DNA of 64,000 nt from CAZIJH01 sp964539655 (GCA_964539655.1 CAZIJH010000002.1:1-64000), one strand, 5' to 3'. Shown: positions 22,527 to 31,738, numbered from the stretch's first letter. Numbers and translations: made by a program. The notes: generated by a model from the sequence alone, not told the origin.

Positions 22527-22712
22527 ATGAAATGCAAAAAATGCAGCTCGCCGAGACTCATGAGCTTCATAGACGGAGACGGACAGCACAGGCTGTTCTG
22601 CAGGATCTGCTCGATAAGCTTCCTGGATTCTTCTTTTAAGGTCCCGCGCCAGATCGAACTTCGTATGCCAAGAATATACAAGAACAATGCGGCCCTTGTG
22701 AGGAGAGGATGA
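22527..22712 (+). CDS. Small zinc-ribbon protein
   Basis: The 61-residue product has CKKCSSPRLMSF and FCRICSISF, giving C-x2-C ... C-x2-C, followed by a basic region (RQIELRMPRIYKNNAALVRRG). It is a zinc ribbon of the type common in small archaeal proteins. Its TGA overlaps the ATG of the next small gene (ATGA), so the two are co-translated. Function is unknown. Confidence 0.65.
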   Translation: MKCKKCSSPRLMSFIDGDGQHRLFCRICSISFLDSSFKVPRQIELRMPRIYKNNAALVRRG

Positions 22713-22873
22713 AAATGATGATGACTGTCGCGAGCGCCCAGGTTGAATTCCTGATTGACGAGAACGGCAACAAGAAGATGCGCGTGAACATTTTCAAGAA
22801 CGGAAAGACGTACGGATTCATGAAGCCGGTTGTTTCTTTTAAGGGAGAGCAGAGCCTTCGAAAATCCTTATAG
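22709..22873 (+). CDS. Small protein coupled to the zinc-ribbon gene
   Basis: ATG 22709 overlaps the stop of the preceding zinc-ribbon gene. The 54 residues read as two or three beta strands: VEFLIDENGNKKMRVNIFKNGKTYGFMKPVVSF, with a basic end. No family is recognised. The overlap and good coding character support a real gene. Confidence 0.55.
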   Translation: MKMMMTVASAQVEFLIDENGNKKMRVNIFKNGKTYGFMKPVVSFKGEQSLRKSL

Positions 22874-23000
22874 ACCATTCCGCTTCGCCAAGGTCTCTGC
22901 TATTTCCCAATTTCCTAATTTTTAACATACAACTATAATTTGCTTCCATTAAAATGGAAAAAGAATTTAAGCTGGGCCGAGACATTAAGAAGTAGTTGAA

Positions 23001-23555
23001 ATGGTAGACGGAATCCTTCTTTGGGGAATAGTCGGGCTTGCGGGACTTTTCATAGTCGTCTTTGTCTATTACTACAACCGCGTCCGCGAACTTTCCAACA
23101 GGATCGGCAACGCGTGGTCGCAGATAGACGTTCAACTGAAAAAGAGGGCGGACCTAGTTCCGAATCTTGTCAGCACAGTGAAGGGATACATGAAGCACGA
23201 GAAGGACGCGATAAAGATGGTCACCGAAGCCAGGGAAAAGATGATGGCCGCCGGAGGCATGAAAGAAAAGGCGAAGGCGAACGACCAACTTTCAAAGGCT
23301 CTGAAAACAATTTTTGCGCTTGCTGAAAACTATCCGAACCTGAAGGCGAGCGAGAACTTCACACTGCTGCAGGAGCAGCTGGAAGGAATAGAAAACAAAG
23401 TTGCATACTCGAGACAATTTTACAACGATTCTGTTCTGGAGTTCAACAACCTGATCACGACCATACCGGGCAAATGGTTCGCTGGCGGAAGAACGACGAA
23501 GGAATATTTCGAGGCTTCTGAAAAAGAAAGAGCGCCGGTGAAAGTTGAATTTTGA
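23001..23555 (+). CDS. lemA: LemA-family protein
   Basis: This 184-residue LemA has an N-terminal TM helix (LLWGIVGLAGLFIVVFVYYY), the family line YYNRVRELSNRIGNAWSQIDVQLKKRADLVPNLVSTVKGYM, and PNLKASENFTLLQEQLEGIENKVAYSRQFYNDSVLEFNN with the FP-like end TTIPGKWFAG. It is a coiled membrane-bound helical protein that is often paired with HtpX, as here; htpX follows after an overlap or two bases, depending on its start. A 14-codon mini-ORF (22954-22995) precedes it. Confidence 0.93.
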   Translation: MVDGILLWGIVGLAGLFIVVFVYYYNRVRELSNRIGNAWSQIDVQLKKRADLVPNLVSTVKGYMKHEKDAIKMVTEAREKMMAAGGMKEKAKANDQLSKALKTIFALAENYPNLKASENFTLLQEQLEGIENKVAYSRQFYNDSVLEFNNLITTIPGKWFAGGRTTKEYFEASEKERAPVKVEF

Positions 23556-23556
23556 A

Positions 23557-24447
23557 ATGAAAGCAGTAAACCTTTTCGACCAGATCAATCTCAACAAAAG
23601 AAATTCTGTACTTCTAAGTTTCCTTGTCATCGCAGTTCTGATGTCGCTCGTCTACGTGATAATGCAAATCTTCACTTCCGGATTTTCGATAGGCATACTG
23701 ACAATCTCGGGACTCCTGATAATTCTGTACACGTATTTCACGTACCAGTACGGGGACAAAATCGTAATTGCTGCGACCGGAGCAAGACTTGTTCAGGACG
23801 AGAGAAAATACGCACATCTTGTAAATTCAGTCGAAGGACTCAGCATAGCGGCGGGCATACCAAAACCGAAAATCTACGTGATGGAGAGCGACGATATCAA
23901 TGCGTTCGCGACTGGTAAGGACCCGAAAAACGCAAGCATAGCGGTCACGAGAGGAGCGATCGAAAAACTAAACAGGCAGGAACTCGAAGGAGTGATAGGA
24001 CATGAAATATCACACGTGAGAAATTTCGACATAAGATTTGCGACAGTAGTAGGCGTGATGGTAGGACTGGTCGCGATAATCAGCGACATGTTTCTGAGGT
24101 CGATGTGGTACGGTGGTGACAGAAGGGACAGGGGAAAGGAAGGAGGAATTTTAATTTTGATCGGGCTTGTGCTTGCCGTGCTCGCTCCGATCGTAGTCAG
24201 GCTGGTCCAGCTTGCGATATCAAGAAAAAGAGAGTATCTCGCAGACGCGTCGTCCGCACAGCTGACAAGATATCCGGACGGTCTCGCCGACGCTCTTGAA
24301 AAAATTAAAAAGAACCACAACAAGATGAAAATCAGCGATGCTGTCTCGCATCTTTTCTTTGACGATCCGACAAAGACCCATCTAGACAGCCTTTTCGCAA
24401 CGCATCCGAGCATCGATTCAAGAATCAAGCTGCTAAGAAGCATGTGA
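23557..24447 (+). CDS. htpX: HtpX-like M48 membrane metalloprotease
   Basis: This M48B zinc metalloprotease has 296 residues. Two N-terminal TM segments are followed by the active site HEISHVRNFD (HExxH) and a downstream glutamate in the AISRKREYLADASSAQL segment, then ATHPSIDSRIKLLRSM. It takes part in membrane protein quality control. ATG 23557 is used; TTG 23545 would overlap lemA further. It is co-transcribed with lemA. Confidence 0.92.
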   Translation: MKAVNLFDQINLNKRNSVLLSFLVIAVLMSLVYVIMQIFTSGFSIGILTISGLLIILYTYFTYQYGDKIVIAATGARLVQDERKYAHLVNSVEGLSIAAGIPKPKIYVMESDDINAFATGKDPKNASIAVTRGAIEKLNRQELEGVIGHEISHVRNFDIRFATVVGVMVGLVAIISDMFLRSMWYGGDRRDRGKEGGILILIGLVLAVLAPIVVRLVQLAISRKREYLADASSAQLTRYPDGLADALEKIKKNHNKMKISDAVSHLFFDDPTKTHLDSLFATHPSIDSRIKLLRSM

Positions 24448-24477
24448 TTTTTAAAGTTTGGTTACTTACTGTTATTC

Positions 24478-24999
24478 ATGGGCTCGTTCAACAAGGAAGT
24501 TGAAATGAAATTTTTTCTTGACAAGTTCCCAGAAAAGTTAAAGGATGCCCCGTTCAACGAATCAGAAGAAGTCGACGAATATTTCATGAATGACGAAATT
24601 GCAAAGGAAGGCAGGTTATATCTCAGAATACGAAGCAGGGGAATCAGGAAAGTTTTAGAATTAAAGGAAATAATGAAACACGGATACGATACCGGAGTTT
24701 GTAATGCAGAAGAAACTGTAATTGAAATATCAAACGACGATTACGAGGACATCAAAAAGATTTTGCAGAAAGTTTTGCCGTTAAAATTCACAATCAAGAA
24801 AATTAGAAAGAAGATGAAATTCAACGAATGTGAAATTTGCATAGATGACGTCGAGCAGTTGGGAAAATTCATCGAGGTCGAAGGAACCGAGGAAAAAATT
24901 CTGGAAACGTGTAAAATATTGGAAATAGATATGAATTCTGTCGACAAGAGCGGTGGCTACGCACAAATGATGCTTAGGAAGATCGGTGCGATAAATTAA
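24478..24999 (+). CDS. CYTH-domain (class IV adenylate cyclase/thiamine-triphosphatase type) protein
   Basis: The 173 residues begin with NKEVEMKFFL, which holds the CYTH signature E-x-E-x-K. Further acidic and basic tunnel residues are in GRLYLRIRSRG, VLELKEI and FIEVEGTEEK. CYTH enzymes bind triphosphates in a tunnel and act as cyclases, thiamine-triphosphatases or polyphosphatases; the substrate is unknown here. A TATA-like TTTTTAAAG precedes it. It converges on fibrillarin with a four-base overlap. Confidence 0.85.
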   Translation: MGSFNKEVEMKFFLDKFPEKLKDAPFNESEEVDEYFMNDEIAKEGRLYLRIRSRGIRKVLELKEIMKHGYDTGVCNAEETVIEISNDDYEDIKKILQKVLPLKFTIKKIRKKMKFNECEICIDDVEQLGKFIEVEGTEEKILETCKILEIDMNSVDKSGGYAQMMLRKIGAIN

Positions 25000-25652
25000 T
25001 TTTTGGATTTCATCACGACAAACAAATGATGCTTCTCGTACGGATCCAATTCAACCTTCTCAAGAATTTCAAAATGCTGCTCCAAAACGGTCAGCGCTTC
25101 CTTGTAAATCTCGCGCGGATTTTTCGTGACATCTATCGACTGGCTCTTGATAGCAATCATCGCGTGGCCTTTCGGCTTCAAAAATTTCTGGGCGTTCCTG
25201 ATAAGAATCTCAATCTGGTCGGGACTTGCAACGTCTTCGAAGACCAAATCAACTTTCTCGAAAATCTGGTTCTCATATTTTTCGGGCATCCTTGCGTCGG
25301 CAAGTATAGGTATAATATTTCCGCGACTTTCTGCAACTGCGATGAGATCGCGCAAAACTCTTTCTGCAATGTCAACGCCGTAAATTATTCCCTCGCTTCC
25401 TATCACGTCTGAAAAATGAGACGAGGTAGTTCCGCTAGCTATCCCAAGATAAAGAATCTTCATCCCCCTTTCAAGCGGGAAAAATTTCAATCCGTTCTTC
25501 AACGCGGCAGCCGGCTTGCTCCTGTAATAATCCCACACCCTGTATTCAACGCCGTCTTTCATGACAAGCTCTTCGCCGTAAACTTTTTTTCCCGGAACAA
25601 GATTCGGCGTCAGGAATTTCCCTTTCTCCCTCAGAATATTTTCAGGCAACAT
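24996..25652 (-). CDS. flpA: Fibrillarin (rRNA 2'-O-methyltransferase)
   Basis: The 218-residue fibrillarin is the SAM-dependent methyltransferase of the box C/D RNP. It has the N-terminal archaeal line LREKGKFLTPNLVPGKKVYGEE, then EYRVWDYYRSKPAAALKNG, the SAM site LYLGIASGTTSSHFSDVIG, YGVDIAERVLRDL and VFEDVASPDQIEIL. The usual catalytic K-D-K-H tetrad region is in AMIAIKSQSIDVTKN. It lies 4 bases after nop5 and is surely co-transcribed with it. Confidence 0.97.
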   Translation of the reverse strand: MLPENILREKGKFLTPNLVPGKKVYGEELVMKDGVEYRVWDYYRSKPAAALKNGLKFFPLERGMKILYLGIASGTTSSHFSDVIGSEGIIYGVDIAERVLRDLIAVAESRGNIIPILADARMPEKYENQIFEKVDLVFEDVASPDQIEILIRNAQKFLKPKGHAMIAIKSQSIDVTKNPREIYKEALTVLEQHFEILEKVELDPYEKHHLFVVMKSKN

Positions 25653-25656
25653 AATA

Positions 25657-26730
25657 TCATTTCGATTTTAGAATTCCGTTTATCCTTTCTTCCATTTCCT
25701 TTCTCATCTTGTCGCCCTTGTATTCCTTGCTGTAGTAATCAAGCTTGGCCGCGATGGAAAGCTTGGAAGAAATTATCCTCGCTACTTTTCCCTTCAGCTG
25801 TTCTGGCGCGTTCTGCACAAGCTGATGGTTGAAAATAAGTCCGAACCGCGGAGACTTTCCTTTGCCGTGCAAAAATCTGAACAATGCTTTTTCTGCGCCA
25901 AGAAGCTGTATCGTGCTCGACGGCATTCTCGCCAATTTGTCGAGACCTCCGGCTTTCGATATCAACTTCGCCGACAGCGACGCCCCGGCAAGATCGGTGA
26001 AATTCGGTGCAACTTCCTTTAACATTCCTTCCAAATATTTTGAAAGGTTTTTTCTTAGCGCATAGATTCTGTTTATCTCAGCCGCGAACAATTGTATTGT
26101 TTTGATGTCCTCTTCCTTGAGGTCGGCTCCCATGCTTTTTGATTTCAATTCTTTCACGCTCTCTTCGTCCACATTTTCCCTGCTGCCAAATTTCTCGACA
26201 AGAAGAGCAAATTTCTCGTGATTCTGCACAGCCCTGTCCATCTCAGGAAAATGAAGACCGTACCATTCTCTAAGCCTCTCGACAAAAATATTCACGCACT
26301 TGTCAATCTCCTCTATCCCTCCGTTAGCCTGAACTATGAGACTGTCGCGCCCGACAGCTTTCTTGATCTTGACTTTCGCCAATTCGAGGTTGAACTTTGT
26401 GAAAAACTGGTTGAACTCTATCTGGTCCTTGACGAATTTTTTCTCGATTGCGAATTTTCTGAGATTGTCCTTCAAAAACTGCTCGGCATCGCTGTTGAAT
26501 TCCACATGCCTCGCCCCCTCCTTTCTCGAAGTGAAAACGAATTCCCTGTAATTTTTCCTGCCGAGTTCGTTCCTGACCAGCTTCTCCTCGTCGAGCATTT
26601 CTATCTCAGATCTCTTCACCTTCTCGGCGACTTTTGCGGAATCCTTTTCAAACGGCTTGAATGCAAGGACCTTCTTTTCCTCGCTTACTCCGAACACCCC
26701 GATGAAAGTGGGGATTATGTAAACCTTCAT
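25657..26730 (-). CDS. nop5: Nop5 (Nop56/58) box C/D RNP protein
   Basis: The 357-residue scaffold bridges L7Ae and fibrillarin. It has an N-terminal fibrillarin-binding domain, a central coiled coil (VNIFVERLREWYGLHFPEM, KDLKEEDIKTIQLFAAEINRI) and the NOP domain (PNFTDLAGASLSAKLISKAGGLDKLARMPSSTIQLLGAEKALFRF) with GASLSAKL and the KSPRFGLIFNH line. The C-terminus is basic (KMRKEMEERINGILK). The first gene of the nop5-flpA pair. Confidence 0.97.
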   Translation of the reverse strand: MKVYIIPTFIGVFGVSEEKKVLAFKPFEKDSAKVAEKVKRSEIEMLDEEKLVRNELGRKNYREFVFTSRKEGARHVEFNSDAEQFLKDNLRKFAIEKKFVKDQIEFNQFFTKFNLELAKVKIKKAVGRDSLIVQANGGIEEIDKCVNIFVERLREWYGLHFPEMDRAVQNHEKFALLVEKFGSRENVDEESVKELKSKSMGADLKEEDIKTIQLFAAEINRIYALRKNLSKYLEGMLKEVAPNFTDLAGASLSAKLISKAGGLDKLARMPSSTIQLLGAEKALFRFLHGKGKSPRFGLIFNHQLVQNAPEQLKGKVARIISSKLSIAAKLDYYSKEYKGDKMRKEMEERINGILKSK

Positions 26731-26784
26731 AGGATTTTATTTATGAGACAAAGACTTAAAAGCCAATAGGTAGCTAGATTCTAT

Positions 26785-27525
26785 ATGAAAGAAAAACTGG
26801 TTTTGCTTATTGCGAAGGACTGTTCCTACATCGTTGACACTACGAAAGACTTTCACACTAAAGACGGGGTGATAAGATCAAAGGATCTTACGAAAAGCAA
26901 ATTCGGATCGGAGATCAAGACCAGCATGGGAAAGAAATTTTATCTCGTAAGGCCGACCGTCAACGACGTCATCACCAAAAAATTGAAAAGAACTGCGCAA
27001 GTAATCCTTCCTAAAGATATTTCGCTTATTCTCGCTTACACTGGAATCTCTCCAGACAGCTTCGTTGTCGATGCCGGAACGGGCAGCGGATACCTATCAA
27101 TTTTTCTGGGATATTATCTGCAGCGCGGAAAAATTGTCACATACGAAGAGAACAAGGAATTTCACAATGTGGCGAAGGAGAATGTCAAGATAACCGGTCT
27201 GAAAAATATCACATTGAAAAACAAGAGTATAACTTCGATCAGCGAGAAGAATTTCGACATTGCAACCCTCGACATGCAGAAAGCCAGCAAAGTCATATCA
27301 AAAATATATTCTCGGCTGAATGTTGGCGGATGGCTTGTAGTCTATTCCCCGACCGTCGACCACCTTTCATCTGTCGCAAAGGTCCTGAGGAAATTAAAAT
27401 ATTCGGAGATCAAAACCGTAGAAAACATTGTGAGGGAATGGCAGACCGAAAGGACTATCAGACCCAAAACATTGGGATTAATGCATACGGGATTCATTAC
27501 TTTTTGCAGAAAACTGGGGTTGTAG
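26785..27525 (+). CDS. trmI: tRNA (adenine-N1)-methyltransferase TrmI
   Basis: This 246-residue archaeal TrmI makes m1A57/58 in the T-loop of tRNAs. It has an N-terminal small beta domain, then the Rossmann core SFVVDAGTGSGYLSIFLGYYL (motif I, GTGSGxLS), VTYEENKEFHNVAKEN, FDIATLDMQKASKV, LNVGGWLVVYSPTVDHL, and the late TGFITFCRKLG. The stop codon TAG (27523-27525) falls inside the tRNA-Pro gene, so the last three codons also encode the tRNA acceptor stem. Confidence 0.92.
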   Translation: MKEKLVLLIAKDCSYIVDTTKDFHTKDGVIRSKDLTKSKFGSEIKTSMGKKFYLVRPTVNDVITKKLKRTAQVILPKDISLILAYTGISPDSFVVDAGTGSGYLSIFLGYYLQRGKIVTYEENKEFHNVAKENVKITGLKNITLKNKSITSISEKNFDIATLDMQKASKVISKIYSRLNVGGWLVVYSPTVDHLSSVAKVLRKLKYSEIKTVENIVREWQTERTIRPKTLGLMHTGFITFCRKLGL

Positions 27526-27589
27526 TTTAACTTGGTCAGAACTTCGGTTTCGGGTGCCGATGATCCGAGTTCAAATCTCGGCAACCCCA
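27516..27589 (+). tRNA. tRNA-Pro (anticodon CGG), overlapping the trmI 3' end
   Basis: The acceptor is GGGGTTG/CAACCCC (27516-27522, 27582-27588), D-stem GTT/AAC, anticodon stem TCGGT/GCCGA with loop TTCGGGT (anticodon CGG), and T-arm CCGAG-TTCAAAT-CTCGG. The discriminator is A and CCA is not encoded. Its first 10 bases are the last three codons and stop codon of trmI, so 5' maturation of the tRNA from a read-through transcript would cut the mRNA just before its end. Confidence 0.94.
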
Positions 27590-27624
27590 TTAATTAATAA
27601 AATCCAGACTACAAATTTTAATTT

Positions 27625-28200
27625 ATGGTGTACGCGATATTTCTGACTACGCTTGTTGCGATCGTACTTTTGTTTTTCGCCGCCAGAAAATTTTTCAAGA
27701 AAGACCTGACGGGCGAACTTCTTATCGGCTTCTTTCTCGGACTCTTCTGGGAAATCCTCACAAACCAGTCATGGAATTACGACACGACGCGCATGATAAC
27801 GCTCTTTCTCGGAAGAGCGGAGATACCAATTGAAATTTTGATGGGGTGGTCGTTCGTGCTCGCGGCATCGATACTGGCGACGGAAATAATTCAGAAATTC
27901 ACCAAACATTACGGCAAGCTATCTTTCTTTGCGATAGGAATTTTCTGCATATTTGCAATCGGGTTCTCGACAGAGATAATCGGAATCAACACCGGAATGT
28001 GGACTTATCCTGAAAACGTCGACAGCGGCATGTATTATATTGGTGAGATTGCGATCCCTACAAAAGTGTCCTTCGGTTGGATGTTCTTCGGAATGCTGTT
28101 CCTGATAGTCACAAAATACTACCACCACGTTGTGGAGAGGTACGTCGAGTTCAATCTCAAGAAGCTGGCAAGGAAGATTTCTGGGCGTCGTCGACGATAA
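27625..28200 (+). CDS. Polytopic membrane protein
   Basis: The 191 residues have about five or six TM segments (1-20, 33-50, 68-90, 98-120, 135-160, the last followed by FGWMFFGMLFLIVTKYY). Conserved-looking polar residues lie between them: LFWEILTNQSWNY, FSTEIIGINTGMWTYPENVDSG. The general plan recalls carotenoid-biosynthesis or lycopene-cyclase-like integral proteins, but the match is too weak to name. It converges with the helicase gene, overlapping by 44 bases. Confidence 0.55.
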   Translation: MVYAIFLTTLVAIVLLFFAARKFFKKDLTGELLIGFFLGLFWEILTNQSWNYDTTRMITLFLGRAEIPIEILMGWSFVLAASILATEIIQKFTKHYGKLSFFAIGIFCIFAIGFSTEIIGINTGMWTYPENVDSGMYYIGEIAIPTKVSFGWMFFGMLFLIVTKYYHHVVERYVEFNLKKLARKISGRRRR

Positions 28201-30349
28201 CATTCCCGAGTTCAACTTGTTTTTTTATTATTCTCGCAACATTAGGGCCGACAATTTTTGAAAGCGATTCCATAGGAATCTTTTTCAGCGAATCAATTGT
28301 TTTGAGATTTGCATTGTAAAGTTTTCTCGCCCTTATGCGGCCGATCTGCTCGAGTTTTACGAGCGGGAGCAATTCTTCCTTTATCCCGTATTTCAGTCTC
28401 ACTCTCGTCTTCCTGATCTCTTTCAGAAGATCTTTGTGGCCAAGAAGCAATCCGAGCTCGTTCATCGAGAATATCAACCAGTCAATATTGTCAAGCCTGT
28501 TCCTCAACTCGCCCGGAGCAACTTTGAATTTCGTAAGTATCTCGTCTTCTGTCAATTCGTCCAACCACGCTTCGAAAAGTACAGCGGTCTTGACAGATTT
28601 GAAAAAATCCTCGAATTCCAAATCCCATTCTTCAGGTATGCTCTGCAAAAATTCCGACTCCCTTTGGGAGACCAGATTTCCGAGATCTCCAAATTCTCCC
28701 GCCCTAACTCCGATCAATGGTTGCATCTCAAGCGTGTTGCAGGCCGTCTGCACAAAACTGAATGCAGTGATTTTCTTTTCCATCGCTTTGTTCAACGCGT
28801 CGATAAAATTATGGGCAGTGAGCGGATCGAGATACAGCTCTGAAACTCTTTTTCCGATTCTCGTCGGATAAATTTTTCCCGACTCGTATTCTACGAGACC
28901 CCATTCGACAAAGTTCCCAATTATTTCCAGCAGCTTTTCTTTTATTGCAGTGATGTCTCCGAACTGGAAAGCGTAGAAAGTTTTCGAAAAGAAATCGAAA
29001 AGCGATTCCTCTGTTTTCACGAACCCGCTTGCAACCAGAGAAAGTGTGTGCATCCTGAGTATTGGTTCGACTGCAAGCTTCGAATAAATATCTTCGACAT
29101 CGCCATGAATGAAATGATTTACAAGATCGTCAGCGTCGTCTTCCGATTTCGCGACAAGTATCGCCTCGCCAAAACTATCATACTGCGGCCGGCCGGCCCG
29201 TCCGGTCATCTGCTTGTACTCCAACACTGGGATGTAGGACATTCCCATGCCGTCGTAATACCTTTTCGCGTCCCTGATGACAACTCTGAATGCGGGGAGG
29301 TTCACGCCCAAAGCAAGTGTCGGAGTCGACGTGATAACTTTTATCAGACCTTTCCTGAAATTTTCTTCAATCAGCTTTTTCTGTTTTCCAACCAGACCAG
29401 CATGATGAAACGCCGCGCCGTTTATAACGCAGCTTGCAAGACGCTTGCATTGCTTTGTCGGAGAGTCGAGCGCGCCCAGCACTTCATTGTAAACATTTCC
29501 AAGCTCCTTTTTCTCGTCCGGAGAAAGGAGCCGTCCAGTAATATTCGATAAATTCTCTGCAAGAGCCTCCGCATTTTTTCTCGTTGACACAAAAAATAGC
29601 GCCTGTTTTTTCAACGACAAAGTATTTTTTACAATTCCTATTTCCGTTTCCTGCTCAGTGAGCGAATATTTGTTACCTCCGAAAAGCTGTATGCTGGAAT
29701 CGAACGACACCCCCTCGTACAATTTCACCGGCCTGAAGTCGCTGACAAGAAGATTAGCGTTCAGCCATTTCGCGAGCTCGTTTGAATTTTTGATAGTCGC
29801 TGACAAGCCGAGAATCTGAGCATTCGGAGAAATCTCCCTCAAAATTGTCAAAAGAATTTCCAGCGTCGGGCCGCGCGACGCGTCATTTAGCAAATGTATC
29901 TCGTCCACAACAATCAATCCTATCTGGCTTGTCCATGGAGTGCCGTGTCTGATCAAAGAATCGAGTTTCTCTGTAGTGCATACAATAACATCGTGATCCG
30001 ACAGCCACCTGTCTGTAGAATCGAAATCCCCGACAGAAAGCGCGACTTTGTATTTGCCGTCGAAAAGTTTCTTGAAATATTCGTACTTCTCGTTCGCCAG
30101 CGCGACAAGCGGAGCGATATAGACGGCCTTGCATCTCCTCTCGTTAAATTTGTTCAGCATTGCAAGAGCGGCAATCAAAGTCTTCCCGCCAGCAGTTGGC
30201 ATAGAAACGACGAGACTTTTTTCCTTCAGCAGATTTTTTCTGATGATGTCTGCCTGCGGAGGATACAAGTCCGATATTTTTTCTTCGGTCTTAAACTTCT
30301 CCACGAATTCCTTCGGTACTCCGAATTTCTCAAGCTCTTCAACTCTCAT
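28157..30349 (-). CDS. hel308: Hel308-type superfamily 2 DNA helicase
   Basis: This 730-residue helicase restarts stalled forks. Walker A is MPTAGGKTLIAAL, DExH is VVDEIHLLND, motif III is LGLSATIKN, and motif VI is YKQMTGRAGRPQYD. Domain 4 is a ratchet (about 400-600), with a C-terminal helix-hairpin-like domain (LEQIGRIRARKLYNANLKTIDSLKKIPMESLSKIVG). Start 30349 is chosen since Hel308 proteins begin at MRVEELEKFGVP-like sequence; an upstream ATG at 30385 is possible. It is divergent from kae1. Confidence 0.95.
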   Translation of the reverse strand: MRVEELEKFGVPKEFVEKFKTEEKISDLYPPQADIIRKNLLKEKSLVVSMPTAGGKTLIAALAMLNKFNERRCKAVYIAPLVALANEKYEYFKKLFDGKYKVALSVGDFDSTDRWLSDHDVIVCTTEKLDSLIRHGTPWTSQIGLIVVDEIHLLNDASRGPTLEILLTILREISPNAQILGLSATIKNSNELAKWLNANLLVSDFRPVKLYEGVSFDSSIQLFGGNKYSLTEQETEIGIVKNTLSLKKQALFFVSTRKNAEALAENLSNITGRLLSPDEKKELGNVYNEVLGALDSPTKQCKRLASCVINGAAFHHAGLVGKQKKLIEENFRKGLIKVITSTPTLALGVNLPAFRVVIRDAKRYYDGMGMSYIPVLEYKQMTGRAGRPQYDSFGEAILVAKSEDDADDLVNHFIHGDVEDIYSKLAVEPILRMHTLSLVASGFVKTEESLFDFFSKTFYAFQFGDITAIKEKLLEIIGNFVEWGLVEYESGKIYPTRIGKRVSELYLDPLTAHNFIDALNKAMEKKITAFSFVQTACNTLEMQPLIGVRAGEFGDLGNLVSQRESEFLQSIPEEWDLEFEDFFKSVKTAVLFEAWLDELTEDEILTKFKVAPGELRNRLDNIDWLIFSMNELGLLLGHKDLLKEIRKTRVRLKYGIKEELLPLVKLEQIGRIRARKLYNANLKTIDSLKKIPMESLSKIVGPNVARIIKKQVELGNVIVDDAQKSSLPAS

Positions 30350-30403
30350 GCGATTCACATCAATATTTATTGCTAATTCATCCAAACAACTTTATTGATA
30401 AAA

Positions 30404-31384
30404 ATGTTTTCCCTCGGCATCGAAAGCAGCGCGCACACTTTTGGTATTGGAATAATGGATGACAAAGGAAATATATTAGCTGATGTGCGGGATATGTTCG
30501 TTCCGAAACCCGGCAAGGGATTCGTTCCGAGGGAACTGGCCGACCACCATCTTGAAGTTGCCAACAAAATTTTGAACGACGCACTGAAAAAATCGAAAAT
30601 GAAAATTTCAGACATCGACGTTATTTCTTTTTCGCAAGGACCGGGAATACCGAACGCGTTAAGAGTCGGGTCTACGATGGCGAGATTCATTTCCGAAAAA
30701 TTCAAAAAACCTTTGGCTGGAGTGAACCATTGCATCGCCCACATAGAAATCGGAAAAATGGAAACTGGCGTAAAGGATCCTGTTGTAGTTTATCTTTCGG
30801 GCGGGAACACTCAGATTATAGCATATGTCGACGGCTCGTACAGAATATTCGGCGAATCGGAAGACATTCCTGTCGGAAATTGTTTCGATTCGATTGCAAG
30901 AGAAATGAATCTGAAAATGCCCGGCGGAATCGAAATAGAAAAACTTGCAAAGAGCGGGAAATACATCGAGCTACCGTACGTCGTAAAGGGAATGGATCTC
31001 AGCTTTACCGGAATTGCTACCGACTCTATTGAAAAATTCAAATCCGGAGCGAAAAAGGAAGACATAGCATACAGCCTGCAGGAAACATGCTTTGCAATGC
31101 TAACAGAAGTTGCGGAACGTGCGCTGGCACATACAGGTAAAAAAGATATTCTTCTTGTCGGCGGAGTGGCTGCTAACAAAAGATTGCAGGAAATGATGAA
31201 AAAGATGTGCGATTCGCGCGGAGCAAAATTCAACGCGGTTTCTCAGAAATTTTCTGGCGACAACGGATCGATGATAGCGTGGACTGGAATATTGCAGAAG
31301 AAAAGCGATCAGATTTTGAAAATAAATCAGAGTGGTATAAAACAGAATTGGAGAACTGACCAAGCGGAAATTGCCTGGTTATGA
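30404..31384 (+). CDS. kae1: Kae1 (KEOPS, tRNA t6A synthesis)
   Basis: This 326-residue ASKHA-fold enzyme makes t6A37 on ANN-decoding tRNAs. MFSLGIESSAHTFGIGI is the start, GVNHCIAHIEIG holds the two iron/zinc histidines (H-x3-H), VVYLSGGNTQI is the ATP loop, LSFTGIATDSIEKF and ILLVGGVAANKRLQEMM are further family lines. The Bud32 kinase is not fused to its C-terminus, in contrast to several euryarchaea. ATG 30404 is used; TTG 30395 is an alternative. Confidence 0.95.
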   Translation: MFSLGIESSAHTFGIGIMDDKGNILADVRDMFVPKPGKGFVPRELADHHLEVANKILNDALKKSKMKISDIDVISFSQGPGIPNALRVGSTMARFISEKFKKPLAGVNHCIAHIEIGKMETGVKDPVVVYLSGGNTQIIAYVDGSYRIFGESEDIPVGNCFDSIAREMNLKMPGGIEIEKLAKSGKYIELPYVVKGMDLSFTGIATDSIEKFKSGAKKEDIAYSLQETCFAMLTEVAERALAHTGKKDILLVGGVAANKRLQEMMKKMCDSRGAKFNAVSQKFSGDNGSMIAWTGILQKKSDQILKINQSGIKQNWRTDQAEIAWL

Positions 31385-31390
31385 TTCGAT

Positions 31391-31654
31391 TTAGATCAAT
31401 TCGTTCTCGCTAACGATCACGAAGTCGCCAATGCTCTTAACAGCGGAAAACGGAACCAGCAACCTTCCCTTCTCGTCGGACTTTATGTTCAGGTCGTTGA
31501 GATGCTTCGTGGGTTGGTCTACTATGATGTTCAAGAGCTCGCCGCTCTCTGTGATGAAATCGATGTTGTTGACTACACCGAATTTCCTTCCCGTCTCCTC
31601 GCTGATAATGGTCTTTCCTATTATGTCGCCAGCGCGGACTTTTTGTTCAGCCAT
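31391..31654 (-). CDS. PRC-barrel domain protein
   Basis: This small 87-residue all-beta protein has the PRC-barrel line GDIIGKTIISEETGRKFGVVNNIDFITESGELLNIIVD and the repeat-like KGRLLVPFSAVKSIGDFVIVSENEL. PRC barrels occur in RimM, photosynthetic reaction centres and many small archaeal proteins linked to RNA or cell division. ATG 31654 is chosen since GGTGA lies 9 bases upstream. It is divergent from the LigT gene. Confidence 0.85.
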   Translation of the reverse strand: MAEQKVRAGDIIGKTIISEETGRKFGVVNNIDFITESGELLNIIVDQPTKHLNDLNIKSDEKGRLLVPFSAVKSIGDFVIVSENELI

Positions 31655-31738
31655 TGTAAAATTCACCTTTTGTTTGAACTTGAGTAGTTTGATATATCAG
31701 TATATTGTTCTTTAACCTTTTTAAGCTATAATTGGATT

